A stretch of DNA of 39,791 bases, taken from Parendozoicomonas verongulae (GTDB taxonomy: Bacteria; Pseudomonadota; Gammaproteobacteria; Pseudomonadales; Endozoicomonadaceae). The position numbers were made by a program, and so were the translations under genes. Location: contig NZ_SMME01000843.1 of assembly GCF_009711465.1 (NCBI RefSeq), forward strand, positions 1 to 39,791, read 5' to 3'. The notes under the pieces are model-generated. The model had not been told where the DNA came from. It searched no databases and worked only from the letters and a program-made list of their open reading frames with translations. Every line of letters begins with the position of its first letter. The stretch's first letter is position 1. This document shows, in pieces, positions 29,021 through 37,471 of the stretch.

Positions 29021-29060
29021 GTCTTCCGGCTTCTTCCATTGAGGGAGAAAACCGGAAGGC
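29021..29060 (-). promoter_or_regulatory. Hairpin in the atpE-atpF spacer
   Basis: GTCTTCCGG (29021-29029) and CCGGAAGGC (29052-29060) form a 9-bp stem with one wobble pair and a 22-nt loop, in the 124-bp gap after atpE. No T-run follows on the minus strand, so it is not a standard terminator. A role in RNA processing or in giving atpE a higher yield than downstream genes is inference. Confidence 0.45.
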
Positions 29061-29098
29061 TGAACTGACAGAAAGATCATGTCGCCATTAACCGTGGC

Positions 29099-29380
<282 letters not shown>

Positions 29381-29400
29381 TTATTTTTACCGGGTCAAAC

Positions 29401-29414
29401 ACCGCATGTGCGGT
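29401..29414. other. Perfect 14-bp palindrome after atpB
   Basis: ACCGCATGTGCGGT lies 3 bp past the atpB stop codon, in the gap before atpE. It can form a short stem in the mRNA. No T-run follows. Its role, if any, is unknown. Confidence 0.4.
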
Positions 29415-29417
29415 CAA

Positions 29418-30356
<939 letters not shown>

Positions 30357-30364
30357 TTATTATT

Positions 30365-30745
30365 TCAAAAGCCTGCTTTTAACAGCGCCGGTGTAAACCA
30401 GTTCACGGCCTGCACCAACACAAAAGCGCCAAACAACGCCACCGCATCAAGCGGCCTGACCAGTGCAAAAACCAGAGCAAAGCCGCAACAGGTCAGGAAA
30501 AACTTGCCTGCTTCACCCTTGTAGAATTCGTTAACTATCTTTCTGGCCGCTCGGGCACCGGAGAGGGAGAAGGCCCGGAAAACGAGATAAGCGTTAGGAA
30601 CAAAACAGATCATGCCACCCAGAAGTGCGGAAACAGCGGCCGTTCGACCACTGGCAAGAAATGCTACGGATACCAGAACGGTGGCAGCCATTTGAGCGTA
30701 TATGACCCGGAAAACAGGTGGTTTTCTCAAATGAGGTGACTGCAT
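30365..30745 (-). CDS. atpI: ATP synthase accessory protein I
   Basis: A 126-residue membrane protein with four hydrophobic helices. RVIYAQMAATVLVSVAFLA opens it and SALLGGMICFVPNAYLVFRAF is the AtpI signature. AtpI is non-essential; it helps c-ring assembly or Mg uptake in some species. First gene of the operon. I chose ATG at 30745, which has a G-rich ribosome-binding stretch upstream. Confidence 0.93.
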   Translation of the reverse strand: MQSPHLRKPPVFRVIYAQMAATVLVSVAFLASGRTAAVSALLGGMICFVPNAYLVFRAFSLSGARAARKIVNEFYKGEAGKFFLTCCGFALVFALVRPLDAVALFGAFVLVQAVNWFTPALLKAGF

Positions 30746-31086
30746 CAACCCCCCTCACTCCTCGTTTTTGTTCTACTGCACGCTCAACACGCTTCATGCA
30801 ACATAAGTTGAGCCAGACGGCGCTCTTATTAAACCCTGTATCAAAGTCACTTCAGTGCTTTCTCTATTTACCTTATTTTCAAGCAACTGTCAGGCGTGGC
30901 AAGTATATGAGTATTACTACCTACGATCAACTGTATTTATTGCTGTTTTTTATATTAAGGGGGTGAGTTTTTTCTTTTGCTTTTATAGGGTTATTAACAC
31001 TTTTTGTAAGAGAAAATGACGGTTTCGTTATAAAAATCCTCAGCTCTATCCGGAATAATTTTCACTTTTCAAACGGGGGTATTTTT
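30746..31086. promoter_or_regulatory. Divergent spacer atpI / Ulp1-like gene
   Basis: This 341-bp AT-rich spacer must hold the atp operon promoter (minus strand) and that of the Ulp1-like gene (plus strand). I could not settle either: the minus strand has TTTAATAA-type -10 candidates near 30827-30835 but no good -35 at the right distance. T-rich tracts lie at 30948-30990 on the plus strand. No gene or strong repeat is visible. Confidence 0.4.
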
Positions 31087-32214
31087 ATGCATTACGTGAG
31101 GTCACTCATGCAACTGGTGGGTTATGGCCTTCCAATGCCTCCGCACATACCTCAAAGACCTGCTTCCCCTGCTGAACCCCAAACCGGTCAAAAAAGAATC
31201 ACTCCACCCCATGGAACACCTCGTCCTGCACGTCAGCGAATCAAAGTGGAAGAAGTAAATATTACTGCGACAACGCCAAGCCTTATGGTTCTCAACCCAG
31301 CTCCAGAATCAGGATCTCCTATTCAAATAAAGTTGCATGAAACTGCCAGCACACTCAGCACTTCAAGCTCTGAAGTTTCTATCACTAGAACATCCCCTCC
31401 AGTGCCGTCTGAAACAACCAGACCTTTAGCCTATGAGGTCTATAAAATTGAATCAGACGACGACCCCGAACCGACAACTCGCTACATTGTTCCCGCGGTT
31501 TTTCATGACAACCTGAGGAATGCTTTCACTGAAAGTGTTACTGAGAGCAAAAAGCAATCGGAACTGATAAGTCTTTCTATTCCTTTACCAAACGGTCAAC
31601 ACAAAACTCTAAGCCCAAAAGATCTTCAAACACTTGATAAAGAGCAGTGGCTGAATGATGAAATAATTAACGCAGCTTTCGCCCTTTATGATTTAAGAGC
31701 ATGCACCCACCTCAAATCTCTCAGATGCAGAACATTTACCTCTTTTCATCTGCCTTCGTTAAAGATGGGAGCAGCCAGCAAAAAAAAATATGGCTTAACT
31801 CCACATATAGGAGATTTTCATCGCATGATCTTCCCTGTTCACAGAGTTAACCACTGGCTACTGGTTGTTGTAGATATTCAACGACGCACAATTTTTACTA
31901 TTGATTCATTGGATCCTGGTATTGTAGCTCCTGAAGCCAGCACGATTCAGACATGGCTTGAGGCTTTTTATACAGAAATAGGCAGCCATGAATCTGCAAA
32001 ATCGGTCAAGTCCTTTTCACTGAAGGCATTAGCCATTCCCAGCCAGGTGAATGACTACGACTGTGGCTCAGCCATTATCAAGGCTGGAAGATACTTCTAT
32101 GAAGCAGACGGTGAACTTCCAGATGATCTGAGTCATCCCTCCTACGAAGAGTTCAGAAAAATAATAAAAACAACTCTCAGGGGATGCAGCCACATAGAAG
32201 TGATTGAACTTTAG
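31087..32214 (+). CDS. Ulp1/C48-family cysteine protease, probable secreted effector
   Basis: A 375-residue protein in two parts. Residues 1 to about 150 are Pro/Ser/Thr-rich and look disordered, as in type III effectors. Residues about 170-370 form a Ulp1-type (SUMO/ubiquitin-like protease) domain: LQTLDKEQWLNDEIINAAF, then NHWLLVVVDI with catalytic His256, FTIDSLDPG with Asp273, and QVNDYDCGSA with oxyanion Gln320 and nucleophile Cys326. The full triad is present, so activity is expected. Bacteria have no SUMO; family members in pathogens and symbionts (XopD, ChlaDub) act in host cells. Secretion route and target are not shown here. It sits between atpI and parB, normally neighbours, and looks AT-richer than them. 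ATG with GGGGG upstream. Confidence 0.88.
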   Translation: MHYVRSLMQLVGYGLPMPPHIPQRPASPAEPQTGQKRITPPHGTPRPARQRIKVEEVNITATTPSLMVLNPAPESGSPIQIKLHETASTLSTSSSEVSITRTSPPVPSETTRPLAYEVYKIESDDDPEPTTRYIVPAVFHDNLRNAFTESVTESKKQSELISLSIPLPNGQHKTLSPKDLQTLDKEQWLNDEIINAAFALYDLRACTHLKSLRCRTFTSFHLPSLKMGAASKKKYGLTPHIGDFHRMIFPVHRVNHWLLVVVDIQRRTIFTIDSLDPGIVAPEASTIQTWLEAFYTEIGSHESAKSVKSFSLKALAIPSQVNDYDCGSAIIKAGRYFYEADGELPDDLSHPSYEEFRKIIKTTLRGCSHIEVIEL

Positions 32215-32223
32215 GGTGAAGCT

Positions 32224-32240
32224 TAAGTACCGGGTACTTA
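32224..32240. other. Stem-loop between the Ulp1-like gene and parB
   Basis: TAAGTAC (32224-32230) pairs with GTACTTA (32234-32240) around a CGG loop, just after the protease stop codon. It lacks a T-run and may assist the adjacent terminator. Confidence 0.45.
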
Positions 32241-32246
32241 CACCTC

Positions 32247-32270
32247 ACCCTTTGCGCAAAGGGTTATTTG
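32247..32270. terminator. Terminator hairpin shared by the Ulp1-like gene and parB
   Basis: ACCCTTTGCGCAAAGGGT (32247-32264) is a perfect 18-bp palindrome. On the plus strand it is followed by TATTTG, a weak T-tract. Its last base is part of the parB stop codon, so on the minus strand the hairpin directly follows translation. Confidence 0.65.
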
Positions 32271-33166
32271 ATATGCTCCAGCACACCATCCAGCTCATCA
32301 AGACTGTTATAGCGAATCACCAGCTTCCCCTTACCTTTGGCCGAGTGCTGAATCGCTACCTTGGCACCAATTTTCTGGGACAGGTTTTCCTCCAGGCTGC
32401 GAATATCCGGGTCCACCTTTTTCTTTTCAAAAGGCGCAGCCGCTTCCTGCTGCATACGACGTACCAGAGATTCCGTCTGACGCACTGACAAACCCTGAGC
32501 CGCCACAGTACGTGCTGCTTCCAGTTGCTGACCATCGGGCAAACCCAGCAAAGCCTTGGCGTGACCGGCTTCAATATCGCCGTACTCCAGCATCTTGCGC
32601 ACATCATCGCGAAGAGTAAGAAGCCGCAGCAGGTTGGTCACAGTCACCCGGGACTTACCCACGGCTTCTGCCACTTCCTGTTGAGTCAGTTCAAACTCTT
32701 CCTTCAAACGGTTCAGGGCAATCGCTTCTTCGATAGCATTGAGATCTTCACGCTGAATGTTCTCGATCAGGGCCATGGCAATGGCAGCCTCATCGGGTAC
32801 TTCGCGGATGACGGCTGGAATTTTGTCCAGCCCGGCCAGCTGAGTAGCGCGCCAGCGTCGTTCACCAGCAATAATTTCAAAGCGGTCTTCACCGGGTTCA
32901 CCCGCAGGTCGAACCACGATAGGCTGCATAACGCCTTGCTTGCGAATGGAGCTGGCCAGCTCTTCCAGTGCTTCCGGGCTCATATCCCGGCGGGGCTGAT
33001 ATTTACCACGCTCAATAAACTCAACCGGAAGTTCACGGAGCATTTTGTCCCGCGCCACCTCCAGCTCTACGGTTGCAGGCATCTGCAACTGTTCAATTTC
33101 TTCAGCAACCCGGGCACTTTGCAGCAGCGTTCCCAAGCCCTTTCCTAATGCTTTTTTCCTAGCCAC
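32264..33166 (-). CDS. parB: Chromosome partitioning protein ParB
   Basis: A 300-residue CTP-dependent DNA clamp that loads at parS sites near the origin. N terminus KKALGKGLGTLLQ; then the ParB/Srx nuclease-like domain with KYQPRRDMS and ERRWRATQLAG (the GERRWRA arginine patch for CTP); the helix-turn-helix with LTQQEVAEAVGKSRVTVTNL; and a C-terminal dimerisation domain. The start is GTG at 33166 with GAGGTAA upstream, 8 bp after the parA stop. I found no clear parS sequence in the window by eye. Confidence 0.98.
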   Translation of the reverse strand: MARKKALGKGLGTLLQSARVAEEIEQLQMPATVELEVARDKMLRELPVEFIERGKYQPRRDMSPEALEELASSIRKQGVMQPIVVRPAGEPGEDRFEIIAGERRWRATQLAGLDKIPAVIREVPDEAAIAMALIENIQREDLNAIEEAIALNRLKEEFELTQQEVAEAVGKSRVTVTNLLRLLTLRDDVRKMLEYGDIEAGHAKALLGLPDGQQLEAARTVAAQGLSVRQTESLVRRMQQEAAAPFEKKKVDPDIRSLEENLSQKIGAKVAIQHSAKGKGKLVIRYNSLDELDGVLEHIK

Positions 33167-33174
33167 TGACGGTC

Positions 33175-33987
33175 TTACCTCACGGCTGCTTCAGCGGTTT
33201 TCGCCGAAGTCTGGGTTTTACCGGCTTCCTGCCGGCGAATAAGTTCTCCTGCCAGTGCCAGATAGGCGATGGCACCGCGGGAGTGTTTGTCGTGTTTCAA
33301 AACTGGGAGTCCGTGGCTGGGAGCTTCCGCCAGGCGAACATTCCGGGGAATCACTGTGCGATAAACCTTGTTACCAAAATGACCAATCAGCTGACGGGAC
33401 ACTTCCACAGTCAAGCTGTTGCGGGGGTCATACATGGTGCGCAACAGGCCCTCGATATGAAGACGGGGGTTTCGGGTGGATGCGATACCGGACACTGTTT
33501 CCATTAACGCAGCCAGACCTTCCAGCGCATAGTATTCGCACTGCATGGGGATAATAACGCCGTCAGAGGCCACCAGAGCGTTCACAGTCAACATGTTAAG
33601 CGACGGTGGACAATCAATCAGGATAAAGTCGTAATGGCTTCTGAGGGGCTCCAGGACGCGATCCAGACTCCCTTCGCTATCCTGGTGATTGATTAGCTCC
33701 ACCTCAGCGGCGGTCAGATCACCATTGGCAGGCAACACTTCGATACCAGCGGTTTCGGAGGGCACAATCGCCTCCTCTACTGTCGCCTTGCCAACCAGAA
33801 CATCGTAAACAGATACGGGCAACTCATGTTTATCCACACCGCAGCCCATGGTGGCATTGCCCTGTGGATCCAGATCGATAAGCAACACGCGTCGCTTGGT
33901 TGCAGCCAGTGATGCCGCAAGATTCACACAGGACGTCGTTTTACCGACACCACCTTTCTGATTAGTGATCGACAGCGTTTTTGCCAT
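33175..33987 (-). CDS. parA: Chromosome partitioning ATPase ParA (Soj)
   Basis: A 270-residue MinD/ParA-type ATPase that drives movement of ParB-parS complexes. Deviant Walker A KGGVGKTTSCVNLA near the N terminus, RVLLIDLDPQGNAT as Walker A', DFILIDCPPSL as Walker B. No N-terminal helix-turn-helix, as expected for chromosomal ParA. It forms an operon with parB and starts 29 bp after rsmG. Confidence 0.98.
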   Translation of the reverse strand: MAKTLSITNQKGGVGKTTSCVNLAASLAATKRRVLLIDLDPQGNATMGCGVDKHELPVSVYDVLVGKATVEEAIVPSETAGIEVLPANGDLTAAEVELINHQDSEGSLDRVLEPLRSHYDFILIDCPPSLNMLTVNALVASDGVIIPMQCEYYALEGLAALMETVSGIASTRNPRLHIEGLLRTMYDPRNSLTVEVSRQLIGHFGNKVYRTVIPRNVRLAEAPSHGLPVLKHDKHSRGAIAYLALAGELIRRQEAGKTQTSAKTAEAAVR

Positions 33988-34016
33988 CTGCGATGCCCCT
34001 TAGAGTGTTATCACGG

Positions 34017-34682
34017 TTATGCCCGTGCCGTTTCCATCCGCTCCAGTATGACAAGATGCCGCTGCCCTTCACAACCAGCAACATCAAGGGAATGGGATTC
34101 AATCATTGTAATGTCCGGACGAACAGCGTTCAGCTCAGCCAGCTCTTCATCCGGGCGAATGCCCTTCATGGCCAGCCACCTGCCATCTGCTTTGAGCAGG
34201 TGATCGGTGATAGTCATCATATCCTTCATGGAGCTGAAAGCCCGGGACATAACCACATCATACAACGCATCCGGATGCCACTTCTCCACACGCTTGTTCA
34301 GAACTGTAACATTTTCCAGCCCAAGAGCAGTACAGGCCTGCACCTGAAAACGGGTTTTCTTGCCTACGCAGTCCAGGGTGGACACGCAACGATCCGGCAA
34401 CATGATCGCCAGCGGGATACCGGGAAGGCCGGGACCAGAGCCAACATCCAGAAAATGCTCACCCGGCGCTACGCACTTTTCCACAAAAGGCAGAATGCTG
34501 AGGCTGTCGAGAATATGCCGGGAAATCATATCTTCCGGATTACGCACAGCGGTCAGGTTATACACCTTGTTCCACTTGACCAGCAGGTTCACGTATTCAC
34601 ACAGCAGGCGGTTCTGCTTCGGGCTGAGTGCAATGCCCATTTCGTCTGCACCGGACTGCAGCATAACCTCAAGGTTACTCAC
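34017..34682 (-). CDS. rsmG: 16S rRNA (guanine527-N7)-methyltransferase
   Basis: A 221-residue SAM-dependent enzyme that methylates G527 of 16S rRNA; loss gives low-level streptomycin resistance in E. coli. The SAM-binding loop is FLDVGSGPGLPGIPLA, preceded by KVYNLTAVRNPEDMISRHIL, the family signature. I prefer the GTG at 34682 with AAGGT upstream, matching the usual N terminus; the frame is open to 34727 and an ATG at 34664 is an alternative. It is separated from mnmG by a strong terminator, so it probably has its own promoter and may head the rsmG-parA-parB transcript. Confidence 0.96.
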   Translation of the reverse strand: MSNLEVMLQSGADEMGIALSPKQNRLLCEYVNLLVKWNKVYNLTAVRNPEDMISRHILDSLSILPFVEKCVAPGEHFLDVGSGPGLPGIPLAIMLPDRCVSTLDCVGKKTRFQVQACTALGLENVTVLNKRVEKWHPDALYDVVMSRAFSSMKDMMTITDHLLKADGRWLAMKGIRPDEELAELNAVRPDITMIESHSLDVAGCEGQRHLVILERMETARA

Positions 34683-34735
34683 AATAACTGACCTTAGCTT
34701 TGTGTTTTGCGATTGGAAAAACTGCAAATTCTAAC

Positions 34736-34775
34736 ATGAAAAAGCAGCTTCCTTTTCAACAAAGGAAGCTGCTTT
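34736..34775 (-). terminator. Rho-independent terminator after mnmG
   Basis: A 15-bp perfect stem: AAAGCAGCTTCCTTT (34741-34755) with AAAGGAAGCTGCTTT (34761-34775), loop of five. On the minus strand TTTTTC follows. It ends mnmG transcription just before rsmG. Confidence 0.9.
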
Positions 34776-34784
34776 GTGGTTTGT

Positions 34785-34793
34785 TGTGGATAA
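34785..34793 (-). promoter_or_regulatory. Consensus DnaA box at the 3' end of mnmG
   Basis: TGTGGATAA here is TTATCCACA on the minus strand, an exact DnaA box. It lies between the mnmG stop codon and the terminator, about 2 kb from the candidate origin. A single 9-mer can be chance. Confidence 0.4.
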
Positions 34794-34804
34794 AACCTGT
34801 GGAA

Positions 34805-36694
34805 TCAGTCGGAGGTTTTATCTTTCACCAGCTGACGCTTTTTCAAGTGAATCAGCAACAAGGAAATAGCTGCAGGCGTTACACCCTGAATCCGCGAAGC
34901 CTGACCCAGAGTAGCGGGGCGCACATCATTCAGCTTCTGGCGAATCTCATTAGACAGGCCAGTGATGGCATCATAATCCATGGTGTCCGGCAGTGCGGTT
35001 TCTTCATGGCGACGCAGGCGGGCGATTTCATCGGACTGACGCTCAATGTAACCGGCGTACTTGCTCTGGATTTCCACCTGTTCGGCAACAGCTTCACTGT
35101 CCACTGCTTCGCCCTTCAAACTGGCTACATCCTGATAGTTCAGTTCAGGGCGCTTGAGCAGTTCCATCAAACTGTATTCGCGGGTGATGCTGTTTTGCAG
35201 CTTGCTGTTGATAACGTTCGCTTCCGGCTTGCTGGGGTGGACAAACGTTGTTTTCAAACGCTCGGTTTCCGCATTGATGCTGTTTTGCTTGGCGCAGAAC
35301 TGCTCCCAGCGCTCATCATCCACAAGACCAAGCTCACGACCTTTGGGGGTCAGGCGGATATCGGCATTGTCTTCCCGCAGTACCAGGCGGTACTCCGCAC
35401 GGCTGGTAAACATACGATATGGCTCAGAAGTGCCGTTGGTTATCAGGTCATCGACCATAACCCCGATATAGGCCTCATCACGTCGAGGACACCAGGCTTC
35501 GTCACCACGGGCGCGCAGTGCGGCGTTCAAACCAGCCAGCAGGCCCTGGGCACCGGCTTCTTCGTAGCCAGTTGTACCGTTGATCTGCCCGGCAAAGTAC
35601 AAGCCGTGGATAACTTTGGTTTCCAGAGAGGGCTTCAGATCACGGGGATCGAAGAAATCATACTCAATGGCGTAACCGGGACGAATGATATGGGCGTTTT
35701 CCATCCCCTTAATGGAACGCACCAGCTCCAGCTGGACATCAAAAGGCAGGCTTGTGGATATTCCGTTGGGGTACAACTCATGGGTAGTCAGGCCTTCCGG
35801 CTCCACAAAAATCTGGTGGGAGTTCTTATCTGCAAAGCGCTGAATCTTGTCTTCAATGGATGGGCAATAGCGTGGGCCAACTCCTTCAATCACACCGGTG
35901 TACATGGGGGAGCGATCCAGACCGCTGCGAATAATATCGTGGGTTCGCTCATTGGTGTGGGTAATGTAACAGCTGATCTGTTTCGGATGATCCGCACGGG
36001 AACCTGTGAAGGACATGACGGGCAGTGGCGTATCACCAGGCTGTTCCTGCATCACAGAGAAATCCACAGAACGGGCATCAATACGAGGAGGGGTACCGGT
36101 TTTCAGACGCTCCACACGTAAAGGCAGTTCACGCAGACGGTTAGCCAGATTGATCGCTGCAGGATCACCAGCACGGCCGCCACCGTAATTCTGTAAACCA
36201 ATGTGGATGCATCCACCAAGGAAAGTGCCGGTGGTGAGAACAACCTGCTCCGCTTCAAAACGCAGGCCCATCTGCGTCACAACGCCTTTCACGTTATCCC
36301 CATCCACAATCAGGTCATCAACCGCTTGCTGGAACAACCAGAGGTTGGCTTGATTTTCTAGAATCTCGCGAACAGCTGCTTTGTAGAGCACACGATCAGT
36401 CTGGGCACGGGTGGCGCGAACCGCTGGCCCTTTACGGGAATTCAGAACACGGAACTGGATACCAGCCAGATCCGTTGCCCTGGCCATGGCGCCACCCAGT
36501 GCATCAATCTCTTTCACCAGATGGCTTTTGCCAATACCGCCAATAGCCGGGTTACAGGACATCTGCCCCAGAGTTTCAATATTGTGGGTTACCAGCAGTG
36601 TTCTGGCACCCATGCGCGCAGATGCCAATGCGGCTTCTGTACCAGCATGACCACCACCGACAACAATGACATCAAAATGTGCTGGAAAATCCAC
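34805..36694 (-). CDS. mnmG: tRNA uridine-5-carboxymethylaminomethyl modification enzyme MnmG (GidA)
   Basis: A 629-residue FAD enzyme that, with MnmE, modifies wobble U34 of several tRNAs. The FAD-binding motif is [41 protein letters not shown] and [17 protein letters not shown] are family signatures, and [17 protein letters not shown] is near the C-terminal domain. The start is GTG at 36694 with GGAGGGAG upstream. mnmE is not next to it in this window; upstream instead is the long candidate origin region, an arrangement like mioC-oriC-gidA in E. coli. Length is usual. Confidence 0.98.
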   Translation of the reverse strand: MDFPAHFDVIVVGGGHAGTEAALASARMGARTLLVTHNIETLGQMSCNPAIGGIGKSHLVKEIDALGGAMARATDLAGIQFRVLNSRKGPAVRATRAQTDRVLYKAAVREILENQANLWLFQQAVDDLIVDGDNVKGVVTQMGLRFEAEQVVLTTGTFLGGCIHIGLQNYGGGRAGDPAAINLANRLRELPLRVERLKTGTPPRIDARSVDFSVMQEQPGDTPLPVMSFTGSRADHPKQISCYITHTNERTHDIIRSGLDRSPMYTGVIEGVGPRYCPSIEDKIQRFADKNSHQIFVEPEGLTTHELYPNGISTSLPFDVQLELVRSIKGMENAHIIRPGYAIEYDFFDPRDLKPSLETKVIHGLYFAGQINGTTGYEEAGAQGLLAGLNAALRARGDEAWCPRRDEAYIGVMVDDLITNGTSEPYRMFTSRAEYRLVLREDNADIRLTPKGRELGLVDDERWEQFCAKQNSINAETERLKTTFVHPSKPEANVINSKLQNSITREYSLMELLKRPELNYQDVASLKGEAVDSEAVAEQVEIQSKYAGYIERQSDEIARLRRHEETALPDTMDYDAITGLSNEIRQKLNDVRPATLGQASRIQGVTPAAISLLLIHLKKRQLVKDKTSD

Positions 36695-37471
36695 TCGTTT
36701 ACTCCCTCCGGATATCTACCTGTAAACAGGCAAGTCTGTGCCGCGTGAGTATAAAGTCTATAGGTGAAAAGAAAACCGGTGTTTGCTGTGGAATCTTCTT
36801 ACCAGGCTCTGAACTGCATAACTACACATCTGATCAATCTTACCCACATCTACGATTACATCGTGTTTCATTTTTTCCAGAAGAGAGATAAGAAATATAT
36901 ATGTATGTCTTATTTCTTTTCTTATTTATTTCTTTTTATATAGGAAGCCCTTTTCTGTGGAAAAGCCTTCTCTCCCCTTTGTTACCAAGGCTTGGGGAGG
37001 ATAATAACCATGTTCAGAAAGTCCGTATGACTGGTGGCTTAACATGTGAACATGTTTAAATGCCGAAGCCGTTTATTTTTTCATCCACTGGGCTATTCAC
37101 CTGTTCTTCCCATGGTTGTACTCAGGTTTGTTAACACCCGGAATTCTGATTGTTTTCCCCATTTTATCCAAAAGAGGTTCTCCACATCGAGATGTGGGTA
37201 ACTGACTTTATCCTTACAGCTACAGGCCTATCAGCCATATGACAACAGGTTAATAAATTGTGATTAGAGAAACTTATTCACAATAAATCGTTGGATTTCT
37301 GTAGATAATATGTGGGCGAAGGGGGGATGAAACCTGTGGATTATTTTGTGGGTAGCTTGATGCTTTCAAGGGGGGACTGTTGTATCTGCTTACAATTTGG
37401 TTAGTGAATATATCCTGACTTTCCGCCACTTTTTCTGCTTATAAGCTCACTGATAACAGCAGGGTTAGTGT
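36695..37471. other. Candidate chromosomal replication origin (oriC)
   Basis: A 777-bp gene-free region beside mnmG. It has an AT-rich block with repeated TTATTTCTTTTCTTATTT-like tracts at 36884-36944, fit for unwinding. DnaA-box-like 9-mers: TTATTCACA at 37274-37282 (exact TTATNCACA); one-mismatch copies TTACCCACA at 36840-36848, and on the minus strand at 36956-36964, 37193-37201, 37300-37308 and 37335-37343. Two inverted repeats, CCACATC-GA-GATGTGG (37182-37197) and AACATGT-GA-ACATGTT (37041-37056), lie among them. Genes on the two sides point away from it, and parA-parB are close by. Only one or two GATC sites are seen, unlike E. coli. Confidence 0.6.

Noticed and set aside
30718..30966. 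82-codon frame in the atpI/Ulp1-like spacer
   Set aside because: Overlaps the start of atpI antisense, has no ribosome-binding site and has no coding character.
34700..36121. 473-codon frame antisense to mnmG
   Set aside because: Shadow of mnmG; its start lies across the mnmG terminator.
32264..37471. parS site near parA-parB
   Set aside because: No sequence close to the usual TGTTTCACGTGAAACA was seen by eye. The AACATGT-GA-ACATGTT repeat at 37041-37056 differs too much.
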